This document shows positions 1 to 9,359 of a DNA stretch of 48,533 bases, piece by piece; the first letter of the stretch is position 1; every line of letters starts with the position of its first letter. The DNA is from an uncultured Pseudovibrio sp. Its GTDB lineage: Bacteria > Pseudomonadota > Alphaproteobacteria > Rhizobiales > Stappiaceae. The position numbers were made by a program, and so were the translations under genes. Under the pieces are notes generated by a model. It ran no database searches and was not told the DNA's origin. It worked only from the letters and a program-made list of their open reading frames with translations. The DNA lies in contig CANMBS010000039.1 in assembly GCA_947496145.1 (NCBI GenBank), positions 1 through 48,533 of the forward strand. Direction: 5' to 3'.

Positions 1-269
1 TTATCGCCGAAGACCTGCTAAATGACGGTGCCTGCACTTCAAAATCAATCACAAAGCAGGTTAATAGAGGTGCTCAGTTTGCGAAAACGGTCTCGAAGAT
101 CAATTGAAAGCGGTGCTGAAATGAGAACTCTTCCTCATACCGGTGAATCACAACGCCCCTAAAAGGGAATCCCGAAAGATTCAGGGTATTGGCTACCCGT
201 TTTAAGCGTCAGTAAAGTAAGTACATTTCAGGGCACTGAGGTAGATTATTAATTTGAGTAAGATAGGGT

Positions 270-284
270 TACCTAAATTAGGTA
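270..284. repeat. 15-bp perfect palindrome next to the oxoamine synthase stop
   Basis: The sequence TACCTAAATTAGGTA is fully symmetric around a central A and abuts the stop codon of the oxoamine synthase gene. It is too AT-rich and lacks a following T-run on the minus strand, so it is not a convincing intrinsic terminator. It could be a protein-binding site for a gene lying beyond the left edge, or chance. The rest of bases 1-269 shows no gene I can support. Confidence 0.3.
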
Positions 285-1643
285 TTATGCAGTCATAACC
301 TGTTGAATTGAAATGGGATCTTTTCCGTAAATGTCTATTTCTTCACGAAGTAAGCTAACAGCTAGATCTAACTGCTCGTATGTGTGCTCTGAGGTGATAA
401 AGAAACGCAACCTCGCAGATTTTTCAGGAACGGCAGGATAAATAATTGGTAAAACATTGAGACCACGTTCTAAGAGACGTGCAGATAAAACTGTTGCTTT
501 AAGAGAATCCCCAATCATTATTGGAACCACAGCGCAGCCTTGGCTGAGACCAGTATCTAAACCTGCCGATTTTGCCTCCTTTAGGAAGTAATCTCCGTTG
601 GCTTGAGCATTTTTCACCCTCTGTGGTTCATTTAACATCACTTGTATTGCTTCATATGCTGCTGCTGCAATAGGTGGAGCTATGCCTACGCTATAAACAA
701 ATCCAGGTGCAGTGAGTTTCAAATACTCGACAAGCTCTCGACATCCAGCAACATACCCGCCACAGCTGGCCAATGTTTTGGAAAAAGTGCCCATCCAAAT
801 GTCCACCAGGCTGGAGTCCAGCTGAAAGTGCTCGGCAATACCTCTTCCTGTCCTGCCCATAATTCCCAGCGAATGGGCTTCATCAACCATGAGCCAAGCA
901 CCATACTTTTGCTTTAGTTGGATTAGCTTAGGCAGATCTGGATAGTCACCGTCCATGGAATAGACACCCTCCACCACAATCAACGTGCGTGGATATCTTG
1001 ATGCCCGCAGCTTTAGAATATTCTCAAGAGCATTCATATCATTGTGAGGGAAGGACTGACGCGCAGCACCTGAAAGCTTGGCTCCCATGATGATGCTGTT
1101 GTGACTATAGCTATCATGCACAATCAGGTCTCCAGCCTGCATCAACTGCCCAATACTCGTGACATTGGTTGCGTGACCACTCACAAAGGCAATAGCACTT
1201 TCTGCACCATAAAGCTGTGCAAGCTGAGACTCCAGTTCTCTATGGATCGTCCGTTCCCCAGCAACCAGACGGCTTGCACTAGCAGAAATACCATAATGAT
1301 CAATAGCTTGCTTTGCAGCCTTATGTATTGCTTCATGACCATTCAAACCCAGATAGTCATAGGAAGAGAAGTTCAGATATGTTTTGCCGTTAATTTGTGT
1401 TGTGGCCCCAGCCCGCATGTCATGGGCCCGGAAAAATGGATTTTCAATTTCCAGTAAATCGGCTGCTGTCTTTTGAAGACATAAATCTTGATAGCCAGGA
1501 AGATCGCTAAATTTAGGCACGACCGGAAGGGTTGGCTGAGAGCCCGAAGAATGCCCTTTTACAAATGCCTGAGGGCGCTTGCCCGCCTTTAGGGCAGTTA
1601 ACCTCTCACTTTTGCTAAGCCTTTTTCGGGCAGATTTTGTCAT
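285..1643 (-). CDS. PLP-dependent alpha-oxoamine synthase (AONS/serine palmitoyltransferase family), probable PKS off-loading enzyme
   Basis: This 452-residue fold-type I PLP enzyme belongs to the family of BioF, Kbl and serine palmitoyltransferase, which condense an amino acid with an acyl thioester and lose CO2. Visible family motifs are GHATN (156-160), EGVYSMDGD (225-233), DEAH (254-257; Asp254 contacts the pyridine nitrogen), and the Schiff-base lysine Lys289 in GTFSKT. The C-terminal ARLRFF segment (about 410-415) is also typical. About 80 residues precede the conserved core, longer than BioF; the first 35 are basic. The ATG overlaps the stop of the upstream PKS as ATGA, so translation is probably coupled. 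Inference: the enzyme takes the polyketide chain from the PKS ACP and releases it as a 2-amino ketone. A stand-alone biotin-pathway BioF is less likely given this context. The amino acid substrate cannot be read from sequence. Confidence 0.9.
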   Translation of the reverse strand: MTKSARKRLSKSERLTALKAGKRPQAFVKGHSSGSQPTLPVVPKFSDLPGYQDLCLQKTAADLLEIENPFFRAHDMRAGATTQINGKTYLNFSSYDYLGLNGHEAIHKAAKQAIDHYGISASASRLVAGERTIHRELESQLAQLYGAESAIAFVSGHATNVTSIGQLMQAGDLIVHDSYSHNSIIMGAKLSGAARQSFPHNDMNALENILKLRASRYPRTLIVVEGVYSMDGDYPDLPKLIQLKQKYGAWLMVDEAHSLGIMGRTGRGIAEHFQLDSSLVDIWMGTFSKTLASCGGYVAGCRELVEYLKLTAPGFVYSVGIAPPIAAAAYEAIQVMLNEPQRVKNAQANGDYFLKEAKSAGLDTGLSQGCAVVPIMIGDSLKATVLSARLLERGLNVLPIIYPAVPEKSARLRFFITSEHTYEQLDLAVSLLREEIDIYGKDPISIQQVMTA

Positions 1644-4600
1644 GAACTCAACACCTTCATGGTCTTGTCGTATTGTGTATTGAGAATTTCGTGTAAGGCG
1701 TTTCTCTGAGTATCATCTAGTTGATCTGAAAGATGTTGATTGGCCAACTCATTCGGAATAATTTCAGGAGCGGAATTATCCAAAGTTTCACGTTTGCGCA
1801 GCTTTTGTAAAATTTGCCCTGAAAAATCGCCGAGACACGTCCCTCCAGAGATGGAGAGGATTGGGATCTCGAGATCGAACCGGTTTTGAATACTTATTCG
1901 AAGTTCCAATCCCATGAGTGAATCCATGCCAAGCTCTGCCAATGGTCGTTCCTGAGAGATGTCTTCAGCAGGTAGCCGAAGAATGCGCCCTATCTCTGTA
2001 GCCAGAATGTTTCCTACGATCTCTTGCGCTTGCTTATCCTCTTTGCCCGCGATAAGAGCAAGAATATCAGCTGATCCTGTACTGTCACGATCCAAATCAT
2101 TGCTTTTAACGATTTGACTGAACATCGGTTTACCAAGTAGCGGAAGAGTTTGCTCGGCAACTCCCCAGGCAAACCTGCCAATGTGAACCACCGCTGCGCG
2201 CGGTGACCCGTCATCCTGCTCGATCACAGATTTCAGAATATCCAGCCCCTCGCGTGCTTTAATTGTTGTTTCTCCCAGATGCCGGGAGAGCTTTTTAGAT
2301 GTATTGTTGTCCCGAGCAAGGATACCAACATCTCCAATCGCGCCCCAACCAACGGCAATCGCTGGTTTTCCTGCGTTACGCCGCGCCCGTGCAAGCCCTT
2401 CAAGGTAGCCATTCGCTGCCACATAATTGGATTGGCCCAAATTTCCAATCAAGGTTGTCGCAGATGAAAATAGGATGAAATGATCTAACTCATCTTCGCT
2501 AGTCAAATCATTGAGTAAGCTTGCGCCCTGCACTTTGGGCAGTAAGACCTTTCGAAAACGTCTTTCATCCATTTTTTGAATGATCCCGTCATCCAATATC
2601 ATTGCAGCATGAATGACGCTTTTTAAAGGAGCGGAGCGGCGCAACTCTGTTAGCATTGAACTGAGGGCTGCGTGATCTGTAACATCACACTTTAGAGCGC
2701 TCACCAAGACACCTTTTTGTGCAAGCTCATCAAATAGCTGCTGGTGTTGTGGACTAACTGTTGCCGATCGACTGGTCATGACAATTCGGCAGGCGCCGTT
2801 GTCTGCAAGCCATCTGCAAATCTCCAGTCCAACCCCACCAAGGCCTCCGATGACTACATGTTGTCCCTCTGACGAAAAGTTTAATTTTCGATGCGCTTTT
2901 GCAACTTTGACAGTTTCGGGTTTTGGTGGAGTAACGAGTACTTTTCCAATATGCTGAGATTGTTGCATTAATCTGAAAGCATCCTGCACATTGCGGCCCT
3001 CGAATACCCGATAGGGCAATGGGGTAAAAATGCCTTCCTTGATTAAAAGGAACACCTCCTCAATGAGTTCACGAGCGAGGTTACTTTCATTGAGCAAAAT
3101 CTGGTCTAAATCGATACCAAAATAAGACAGATTATGACGGAATGGGCGCAGTCCGACTTTGGTATTCGCGTAATAGTCGCGCTTGCCAAGCTCAAGGAAA
3201 CATCCAAAAGGACGCACTACATTGATACTTGCCTCCATCGCTTCTCCGGCAAGCGAATTGAGGACAGCATGCACGCCTTTGCCACCTGTCAAGTTCATAA
3301 CATGATCAGCAAACTCCAGATTGCGGGAGTTAAGAATGTGGTCGGCTCCAAGCAGGCGAAGAACTTCTCGTTTCTCTTCGGACCCGGCCGTTGCTATGAC
3401 ATTTGCACCAACATGTTTTGCGATCTGAAGTGCTGCAAGGCCGACACTGCCAGCAGCACCATGGATCAAAACCCATTGATCTTCTTTCAATCTACCCAGA
3501 TGTATGAGTGAATAATACGCTGTTAGAAATGCTACGGGATAAGTTGCTGCGGCGATGAGGTCCTGATCTTCATCCAGTTTAACAACTGCATATTCCGGAC
3601 AAGTGACAAAAGTAGCGTATCCTCCAGAAGTAAAGGCAATTACTTTATCGCCAACACAAAGGTTGGAAACACTCGCTCCAGCACGACTGACAACACCGGA
3701 GATTTCCAGACCGAGGTTTGGGCCGCCATAACCATTTTCTAAGGCTTCTTCAGGAAGCATTCCAAGAGACCACATTACGTCTCTAAAGTTTATCCCTGTT
3801 GCAGCAACCTGAATTTCAACAGCATCTTCATCAAATTGAGTGGGCTGCTGCTTTTGCCAGCGCAGGTAATTTAATGAGCCTGTTTCAGAAAGTTCCAATG
3901 CCACTCTATCGGTGGGGGTTAGAGATGTTTGAGCAAAACCTGATTGAACTCGCGATGCTGCGTGAGCTTGCTCAATGTGACAAAACTCATTTTCTTGAGA
4001 GGGCAGAAAGAGACTCTGTATAATTGCATTGGCGATATCCGCAGAGGGCCTCTTCAATGAGATATCGAGTGCGCGAGGTGAAAGCTCTGGTGCTTCATTT
4101 GCAAGAACGCGAGAAAACGTCCAGGCTGCACTTTGCGGTGGTGAGCTTTCACTACTGTTAAGACCACTGCCTCCAGATGCAATCAAGGCAAGTTGCCCTG
4201 AAAGACCAGGGTAGGCTTTTATAAGGCCAACACATGTCGCGCAGCGTTTCATGATTTGGTCAACGGCACTATCGCCCGTGTTCGCCAAACCATAAAGATG
4301 AACGATTGCTTTGCTTTGAGCTTCCAGAAACGTTGAGCCAGCCAGAGCAGTTTTCCATCCACTGGCCTCATTTAAATCGAAAGCTTCATGGTCAGCATTC
4401 ACAATTGTGATGCTGCATGAAGCAAGTCGCACATCGTTCTGTATTGCGTGAGCAATGTCTTGCTCTTGCTCAGAATGCCCTGCAACGATAACTATGGCTT
4501 CGCATTCTTTAAGAGGGGGGGCAATGTACTCTTGATGATTTGAAGCAGCCCCGGCCTGAAGTATGGATATTGTTGAGCCTTCTATCAGAGCTTCGGATGC

Positions 4601-7600
4601 ATATGGTTTGTCAAATGAGGTCGATGTGAGTTGGTCGCACCATTCCCTAGTATTTTTTATTGCCCCATTTAGAAGGTGATCACTTCGTGATGCCTCAAAC
4701 CATCCATCAGAAAGCCCAAAGGTAACATGATAAAACACATCGCTCACAGGCTCTATCGCAAAAAATTGCCCCCCGGGAGCGATGGATTTACTCAACTTGG
4801 AGAAAAAATCTGGTTCATTGTGGTACGCTGTATGCAAGAGACCTGAAGAAATGACAATATCAAAGGGTCCCTGTTGCCAAACCGCGTCCCAGTTACTAGC
4901 ATTTTCAGAGGCACTTGTATCTATAACTCTGATATCTGGGTCTTCAAAGGTACTTGCTGACAAGCGTGCCGCATTTTTATGTTGGCTGTCTGCAATGATT
5001 ATTCTGAAGGGGCACTCCGATCTCAACTCCCTTAAGTCGTGAGCAAGGTTCAAGCCGGATCCACTCAGATCTAATACTTGTAGGGGAACATTGTGATCCC
5101 AGTTCGAGGTTACTGTGCTCAACCAATCAGATGCCACACCCCGGCGCGTTTGTGCCTCCGGTGAAGCTTGCCAATAGTGCTCCAAAATCGCAGCGGAGTG
5201 TTCAAAGTCTCGAAGTTCCGTGGAACTTTCTTCTGTGCAGTTCAGAACATATCTGCGGGTGTTTGCCAGAAGAGTTACAGCTGCAATATCCTTAGGACTT
5301 TCTTCTATTACACTTGCTGCCAATGTGTCGAAGTCAGGCAAGTCAAAGTCACTACTGAGCTCTGTCAGATCTGGTCCACACGAGGTTGCTGCACCTGCTT
5401 CCTTCAATATGTTCAGGAGCTGCACAAAGTACTGACGGAGGGTAACTGGTAAACTGGCAGTATTGATTACTTGTTCGCTATCAGCAAACCGACAAATGAC
5501 GTCATATGCTGTTCGCTGAGCGGCTGCATTTAACAGGAGATATGCATCCCGTTCCTCAGTAGAATCAGAATTCAGTAATTTTTGAGCGATGTACGGCTCA
5601 ATCTGAGGAAAAGGATTTTCCAGCTTGGAAGGAAGTTGTGCCGAATTCCGCAGAAGTTTAGCCTCTACCCTATAAACCAGATCTGAGCTGTTCACCCGTT
5701 GATTTAGTTTAGTGGCTTTGAAGCGCCCGCCTTTTATGATGGCGATAATGTTATCGTTTTCATCAAAAATCTGGAAATCAGCAAGCAGCGAGAGTGCTGA
5801 AGCGCGTTTGATCTGTATGCGCACATAGGCAGGTGATACTCCGTGCTGAAACTGACGAATACTTTCGAAGAAGATTGGTAGGTAAGCTTTAGAGTTATTG
5901 TTCTGTGCCGTTACTTCACCGAATAATGCAAGCAAACCATGGAAACATCCATCTAGTTCTGCTGGATGAAAGCCAAAGGCAGGGATTTTGTCTTCTTCTT
6001 CAAGTGTTGAGAGGTGAACGATAAAGGTCGCTTCATCCACCTGGGACACATTTTGGGTACGCTGAAAAGAAGAACCGAATTCCAACCCATAGCCCAAAGC
6101 GGCCTTATAAATTTCATCTCCAGTGTAAACGAGGCGTGCTGCTTCAAAATCCAGTTGGATGCTCGGCGCTGTTCCAGCGATTTTGCCAATTCTGCCAATC
6201 GCGTTTAACGTCCAGTCATCTGCACTCAAACGCACGCGGCTGGAGATTTTCACAGTTCCGGTCTCTGCGCAGATTTCAGTTCGGACTTCCATCAGGTAAT
6301 CATCACTCAAGATAAGCGCTTGAACAATATCCATAGACCGCAATTCTAAGGCTGAGGTATGATAGAATGCGGTGCCTGCCGCGAACGCCATCTCCACATA
6401 CCCAGCGCCGGGAAAGATCATCTGTCCATTGATGACATGATCGCTCAGGAACGGAAGAGTGAAGCGATCCAGGTGGGTGGTCCATACATTAAAATTTGCG
6501 TTGGGGCGCCAGCCTAACAACGGATGATCGCTCCCACGGAAAAGGTCTGTGTGGGCTTCAGGGCTGTTTTCGAACTTAAAACTCTTATTATGCCATGGGA
6601 GGGGCGGTAAAGTGATCTGCTCATCGGGATTAACGCCAAAGAGCATTTGCGTATCAACATCTACGCCAGCCAGATAAGCTCGCACAACAAGCTGCATCAC
6701 AGGATCTAAATTTAATGGAAAATCTGTAGACAAGCTGCCAAGTACGGTGCCTTTTCCACCTTTCTCGGTAACTACCTGACGTACATAGCTTTGCAGAATA
6801 GGTTTTGGGCCGATCTCAATAAAAACGTCTGCGCCAAGATCAATGGCAGTTGCGACTGCTTTGGAAAAGAGAACCGGATCGCGAAGGTTTCGCCACCAGT
6901 AATCTGCGGTTAACTCTGGTCCCTCGATAACTGCTCCCGAAACAGTTGAAATAAAAGGAGTATCTGACGAGGTCGCAATTATGTTTCCGATTGCGTTTCT
7001 GAAGGGGAGTTGAACAGGTTCAATAAGCTTGCTGTGGAAAGGATAGTTAAGTGCTACCTTTCTGAACGCAATCTGATTTGAGCGTGCAAACTTAGCAAAT
7101 CCCTCCATGTCTTCACGACTACCAGTTAAGCTCACAGATTTCGGACTGTTTTCAGCTGCGATCTCAATGCTTTTAAACCCACTTTGAGATATAAGCCGTT
7201 GGGCATCATCAGCAGGTTGCATGAGAGCGCCCATAGTTCCATGACCGGAGACGACTTCTTGTTCAGTTGAACGGTGATAAACAAGATTAACTGCTGTTTC
7301 CAGGGACAGTGCGCCGGAAATGTGAGCGGCAGCCACCTCACCAATACTGTGTCCCAGTACCATATCAGGATTCAATGAATACTCAGAGAGCGCACGACAT
7401 AACGCGACCTGAACTGCAAATAAAAGTGGTTGCGCCTTACTGGTCTGTCCGAGGTCTTCTTCCAGAGTTTCTGAAAAAAGAGAAGTTGTAAGAGACCAGC
7501 CAGCCAAGCTCTCAAAAAGCCGATCAAGGTGTCGGAATGCTTTGCGAAAAATGGCATTTGATGCATAGGCATCCCGGCCCATGCCTGCCCATTGTGAACC

Positions 7601-9205
7601 ATTGCCGGAAAAGACGAAGGCGCACTTACCCGTTACTGCTGGTTTGTCTGAGTAACAAACACTCGCGGTTTCTTTTGCTTCTGTAAAATCTCGCAGGGCG
7701 GTTTGTAAGGATGCCACATTATTGCCAGTAAAAACCGCGCGCTCCTTAAAAAGGCGTTTTCGATGAAAACTGGCAGCACAAACATGTTGTGCATCTTGGT
7801 TTTCAAAGACGTCACTGCAAGCATAAGTTCGGGCCAGCTTAGTGAGTGTTTCTTTGGTTGGTGCTGAGAGTAACAGGCTGATTGTGTTTTGCTGGGTTTT
7901 CTTTAGTCGTGCAACATTGCTGACTGGTGTGTCCGCGTCGCGGATGATGACGTGCGCGTTGGTGCCGCCAAAACCAAATGAGTTCACTCCTGCGTATCGC
8001 GGAGTTCCTTCGCGCGGTAATGAAACACCTTTTGCTGCGACCTGAATGTTCAATGCATCAAAGTCGATGTTCGGATTTGGATCTTGAAAGTGTAAGCTGG
8101 CAGGCAAAAAATCATGCTTTAATGCAAGAATAGCTTTAGCAAGACCTGCGAGGCCAGAAGCAGGTTCCAGATGACCCAGATTAGTCTTGACTGAACCGAT
8201 TGGTAAAGGAGTTCTTCGTTTTTGTGCAAGGGTCTGCCCGATTGAATGAGCTTCTGCTGGGTCCCCTACACGGGTGCCCGTCCCGTGGGCCTCAATGAAG
8301 GCCAGTTGATTTGGGTCAATACCGTGGGTTTTGTAAACGCGCTCCAGCAGAGCAGCTTGAGCACTTTCTGAAGGAAGAGACATACCGACAGTCCTGCCGT
8401 CAGAACTGATATCGCATGCGGCGATATCTGCGTGGGAGCGTTGGCCATTCCAGCGTGGTGCATCCTTCCGGCGAATAATAAGCACAACGCCACCTTCTGA
8501 GCGTACGTACCCGTTGCCATTGGCGTCAAAGGCTTTGCATTGACCATCTGGTGAGAGCATGGTTGCTTGCGCAAAGCCGATAAATGGGAAGGGACTCGCC
8601 AAAACATTGACACCTGCAACAACAGCGCAGTCAATCTTGCCGGTGTTAAGGTCTCGATAGGCTTCGTGCAGGGCTACTAAAGATGAAGAACAAGCAGTGT
8701 CAACTGTAAAGCTGGGGCCTCTTAGATCAAAGATATAGGAGAGACGATTTGAGAGGATCGACAGGGTATTTCCCGTCATGAAGTGTCCGGTTGCTACATT
8801 GAGGTCAAACAGACTTTCATTTGCGTAATCCAGCGCTGAAGCACCCACGTAAACGCCAACATTATCTCCTGCAATTGTGTCTGGAGAGATACCAGCATCT
8901 TCAATTGCCTCCCAGGTTAATTGCAGTAAGAGCCGTTGTTGCGGATCCATTTGCTCCGCCTCTCTGGGAGAGATTGCAAAGGCTGAAGGATCAAATCCCC
9001 ATAAGTCATCCAAAACACCTGCTTTGAAGGAGTAGGTTTTTCCCGGTTCACCTTGTCTTGGATGCAGGTATCGAAAATGAGACCAGCGGTCCTCGGGGAT
9101 CTCCGTAATGCTGTTATGCTCTGATTTGAGCATTTGCCACAGCGCTTCTTTATTTGATGCTCCGGGAACTCGGAGAGAAAAACCTACAATTTCCAACACG
9201 CACAT
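1640..9205 (-). CDS. highly reducing type I polyketide synthase, single module KS-AT-DH-(MT)-ER-KR-ACP
   Basis: This 2521-residue synthase begins directly at the ketosynthase with no loading domain and ends shortly after the carrier domain with no thioesterase. KS about 4-425: Cys172 in DTACSSS, His307 in HGTGT, His345 in NLGH. AT about 529-835: Ser620 in GHSIGE; the specificity region reads NYPFHS, closer to malonyl (HAFH) than methylmalonyl (YASH) types. DH about 890-1170: His923 in HVINGQMIFP and Asp1085 in ELDGCFH. A methyltransferase-like region lies at about 1240-1500, with Asp1379 in a degenerate SAM loop. ER about 1755-2085: HGAAGSVG from residue 1915. KR about 2110-2300: GGLGGVG after 2116, an LDD motif predicting B-type stereochemistry, Tyr2261. 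ACP: Ser2429 in GMDSL. One complete module without loading or release domains suggests iterative use. Release probably depends on the overlapping downstream oxoamine synthase. Confidence 0.96.
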   Translation of the reverse strand: MCVLEIVGFSLRVPGASNKEALWQMLKSEHNSITEIPEDRWSHFRYLHPRQGEPGKTYSFKAGVLDDLWGFDPSAFAISPREAEQMDPQQRLLLQLTWEAIEDAGISPDTIAGDNVGVYVGASALDYANESLFDLNVATGHFMTGNTLSILSNRLSYIFDLRGPSFTVDTACSSSLVALHEAYRDLNTGKIDCAVVAGVNVLASPFPFIGFAQATMLSPDGQCKAFDANGNGYVRSEGGVVLIIRRKDAPRWNGQRSHADIAACDISSDGRTVGMSLPSESAQAALLERVYKTHGIDPNQLAFIEAHGTGTRVGDPAEAHSIGQTLAQKRRTPLPIGSVKTNLGHLEPASGLAGLAKAILALKHDFLPASLHFQDPNPNIDFDALNIQVAAKGVSLPREGTPRYAGVNSFGFGGTNAHVIIRDADTPVSNVARLKKTQQNTISLLLSAPTKETLTKLARTYACSDVFENQDAQHVCAASFHRKRLFKERAVFTGNNVASLQTALRDFTEAKETASVCYSDKPAVTGKCAFVFSGNGSQWAGMGRDAYASNAIFRKAFRHLDRLFESLAGWSLTTSLFSETLEEDLGQTSKAQPLLFAVQVALCRALSEYSLNPDMVLGHSIGEVAAAHISGALSLETAVNLVYHRSTEQEVVSGHGTMGALMQPADDAQRLISQSGFKSIEIAAENSPKSVSLTGSREDMEGFAKFARSNQIAFRKVALNYPFHSKLIEPVQLPFRNAIGNIIATSSDTPFISTVSGAVIEGPELTADYWWRNLRDPVLFSKAVATAIDLGADVFIEIGPKPILQSYVRQVVTEKGGKGTVLGSLSTDFPLNLDPVMQLVVRAYLAGVDVDTQMLFGVNPDEQITLPPLPWHNKSFKFENSPEAHTDLFRGSDHPLLGWRPNANFNVWTTHLDRFTLPFLSDHVINGQMIFPGAGYVEMAFAAGTAFYHTSALELRSMDIVQALILSDDYLMEVRTEICAETGTVKISSRVRLSADDWTLNAIGRIGKIAGTAPSIQLDFEAARLVYTGDEIYKAALGYGLEFGSSFQRTQNVSQVDEATFIVHLSTLEEEDKIPAFGFHPAELDGCFHGLLALFGEVTAQNNNSKAYLPIFFESIRQFQHGVSPAYVRIQIKRASALSLLADFQIFDENDNIIAIIKGGRFKATKLNQRVNSSDLVYRVEAKLLRNSAQLPSKLENPFPQIEPYIAQKLLNSDSTEERDAYLLLNAAAQRTAYDVICRFADSEQVINTASLPVTLRQYFVQLLNILKEAGAATSCGPDLTELSSDFDLPDFDTLAASVIEESPKDIAAVTLLANTRRYVLNCTEESSTELRDFEHSAAILEHYWQASPEAQTRRGVASDWLSTVTSNWDHNVPLQVLDLSGSGLNLAHDLRELRSECPFRIIIADSQHKNAARLSASTFEDPDIRVIDTSASENASNWDAVWQQGPFDIVISSGLLHTAYHNEPDFFSKLSKSIAPGGQFFAIEPVSDVFYHVTFGLSDGWFEASRSDHLLNGAIKNTREWCDQLTSTSFDKPYASEALIEGSTISILQAGAASNHQEYIAPPLKECEAIVIVAGHSEQEQDIAHAIQNDVRLASCSITIVNADHEAFDLNEASGWKTALAGSTFLEAQSKAIVHLYGLANTGDSAVDQIMKRCATCVGLIKAYPGLSGQLALIASGGSGLNSSESSPPQSAAWTFSRVLANEAPELSPRALDISLKRPSADIANAIIQSLFLPSQENEFCHIEQAHAASRVQSGFAQTSLTPTDRVALELSETGSLNYLRWQKQQPTQFDEDAVEIQVAATGINFRDVMWSLGMLPEEALENGYGGPNLGLEISGVVSRAGASVSNLCVGDKVIAFTSGGYATFVTCPEYAVVKLDEDQDLIAAATYPVAFLTAYYSLIHLGRLKEDQWVLIHGAAGSVGLAALQIAKHVGANVIATAGSEEKREVLRLLGADHILNSRNLEFADHVMNLTGGKGVHAVLNSLAGEAMEASINVVRPFGCFLELGKRDYYANTKVGLRPFRHNLSYFGIDLDQILLNESNLARELIEEVFLLIKEGIFTPLPYRVFEGRNVQDAFRLMQQSQHIGKVLVTPPKPETVKVAKAHRKLNFSSEGQHVVIGGLGGVGLEICRWLADNGACRIVMTSRSATVSPQHQQLFDELAQKGVLVSALKCDVTDHAALSSMLTELRRSAPLKSVIHAAMILDDGIIQKMDERRFRKVLLPKVQGASLLNDLTSEDELDHFILFSSATTLIGNLGQSNYVAANGYLEGLARARRNAGKPAIAVGWGAIGDVGILARDNNTSKKLSRHLGETTIKAREGLDILKSVIEQDDGSPRAAVVHIGRFAWGVAEQTLPLLGKPMFSQIVKSNDLDRDSTGSADILALIAGKEDKQAQEIVGNILATEIGRILRLPAEDISQERPLAELGMDSLMGLELRISIQNRFDLEIPILSISGGTCLGDFSGQILQKLRKRETLDNSAPEIIPNELANQHLSDQLDDTQRNALHEILNTQYDKTMKVLSS

Positions 9206-9359
9206 ACACTCACTTAAATGGGAAACTTATGGGACCGGTGCCTGAAGCTTCTGTGAAGTATAAAATCGAATGCGCTCACGCACTAATTTGGATTTGAGGT
9301 CATGAAATATAAAGGATTGATTTGAATAGTATTTTTTACCTCATCTGGAGCGACAAGCA

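Noticed and set aside
1-160. Possible end of a transposase gene at the left edge
   Set aside because: One frame gives a weakly transposase-like tail (an ATRF segment near 190-205), but it is broken by stops and too short to assign.
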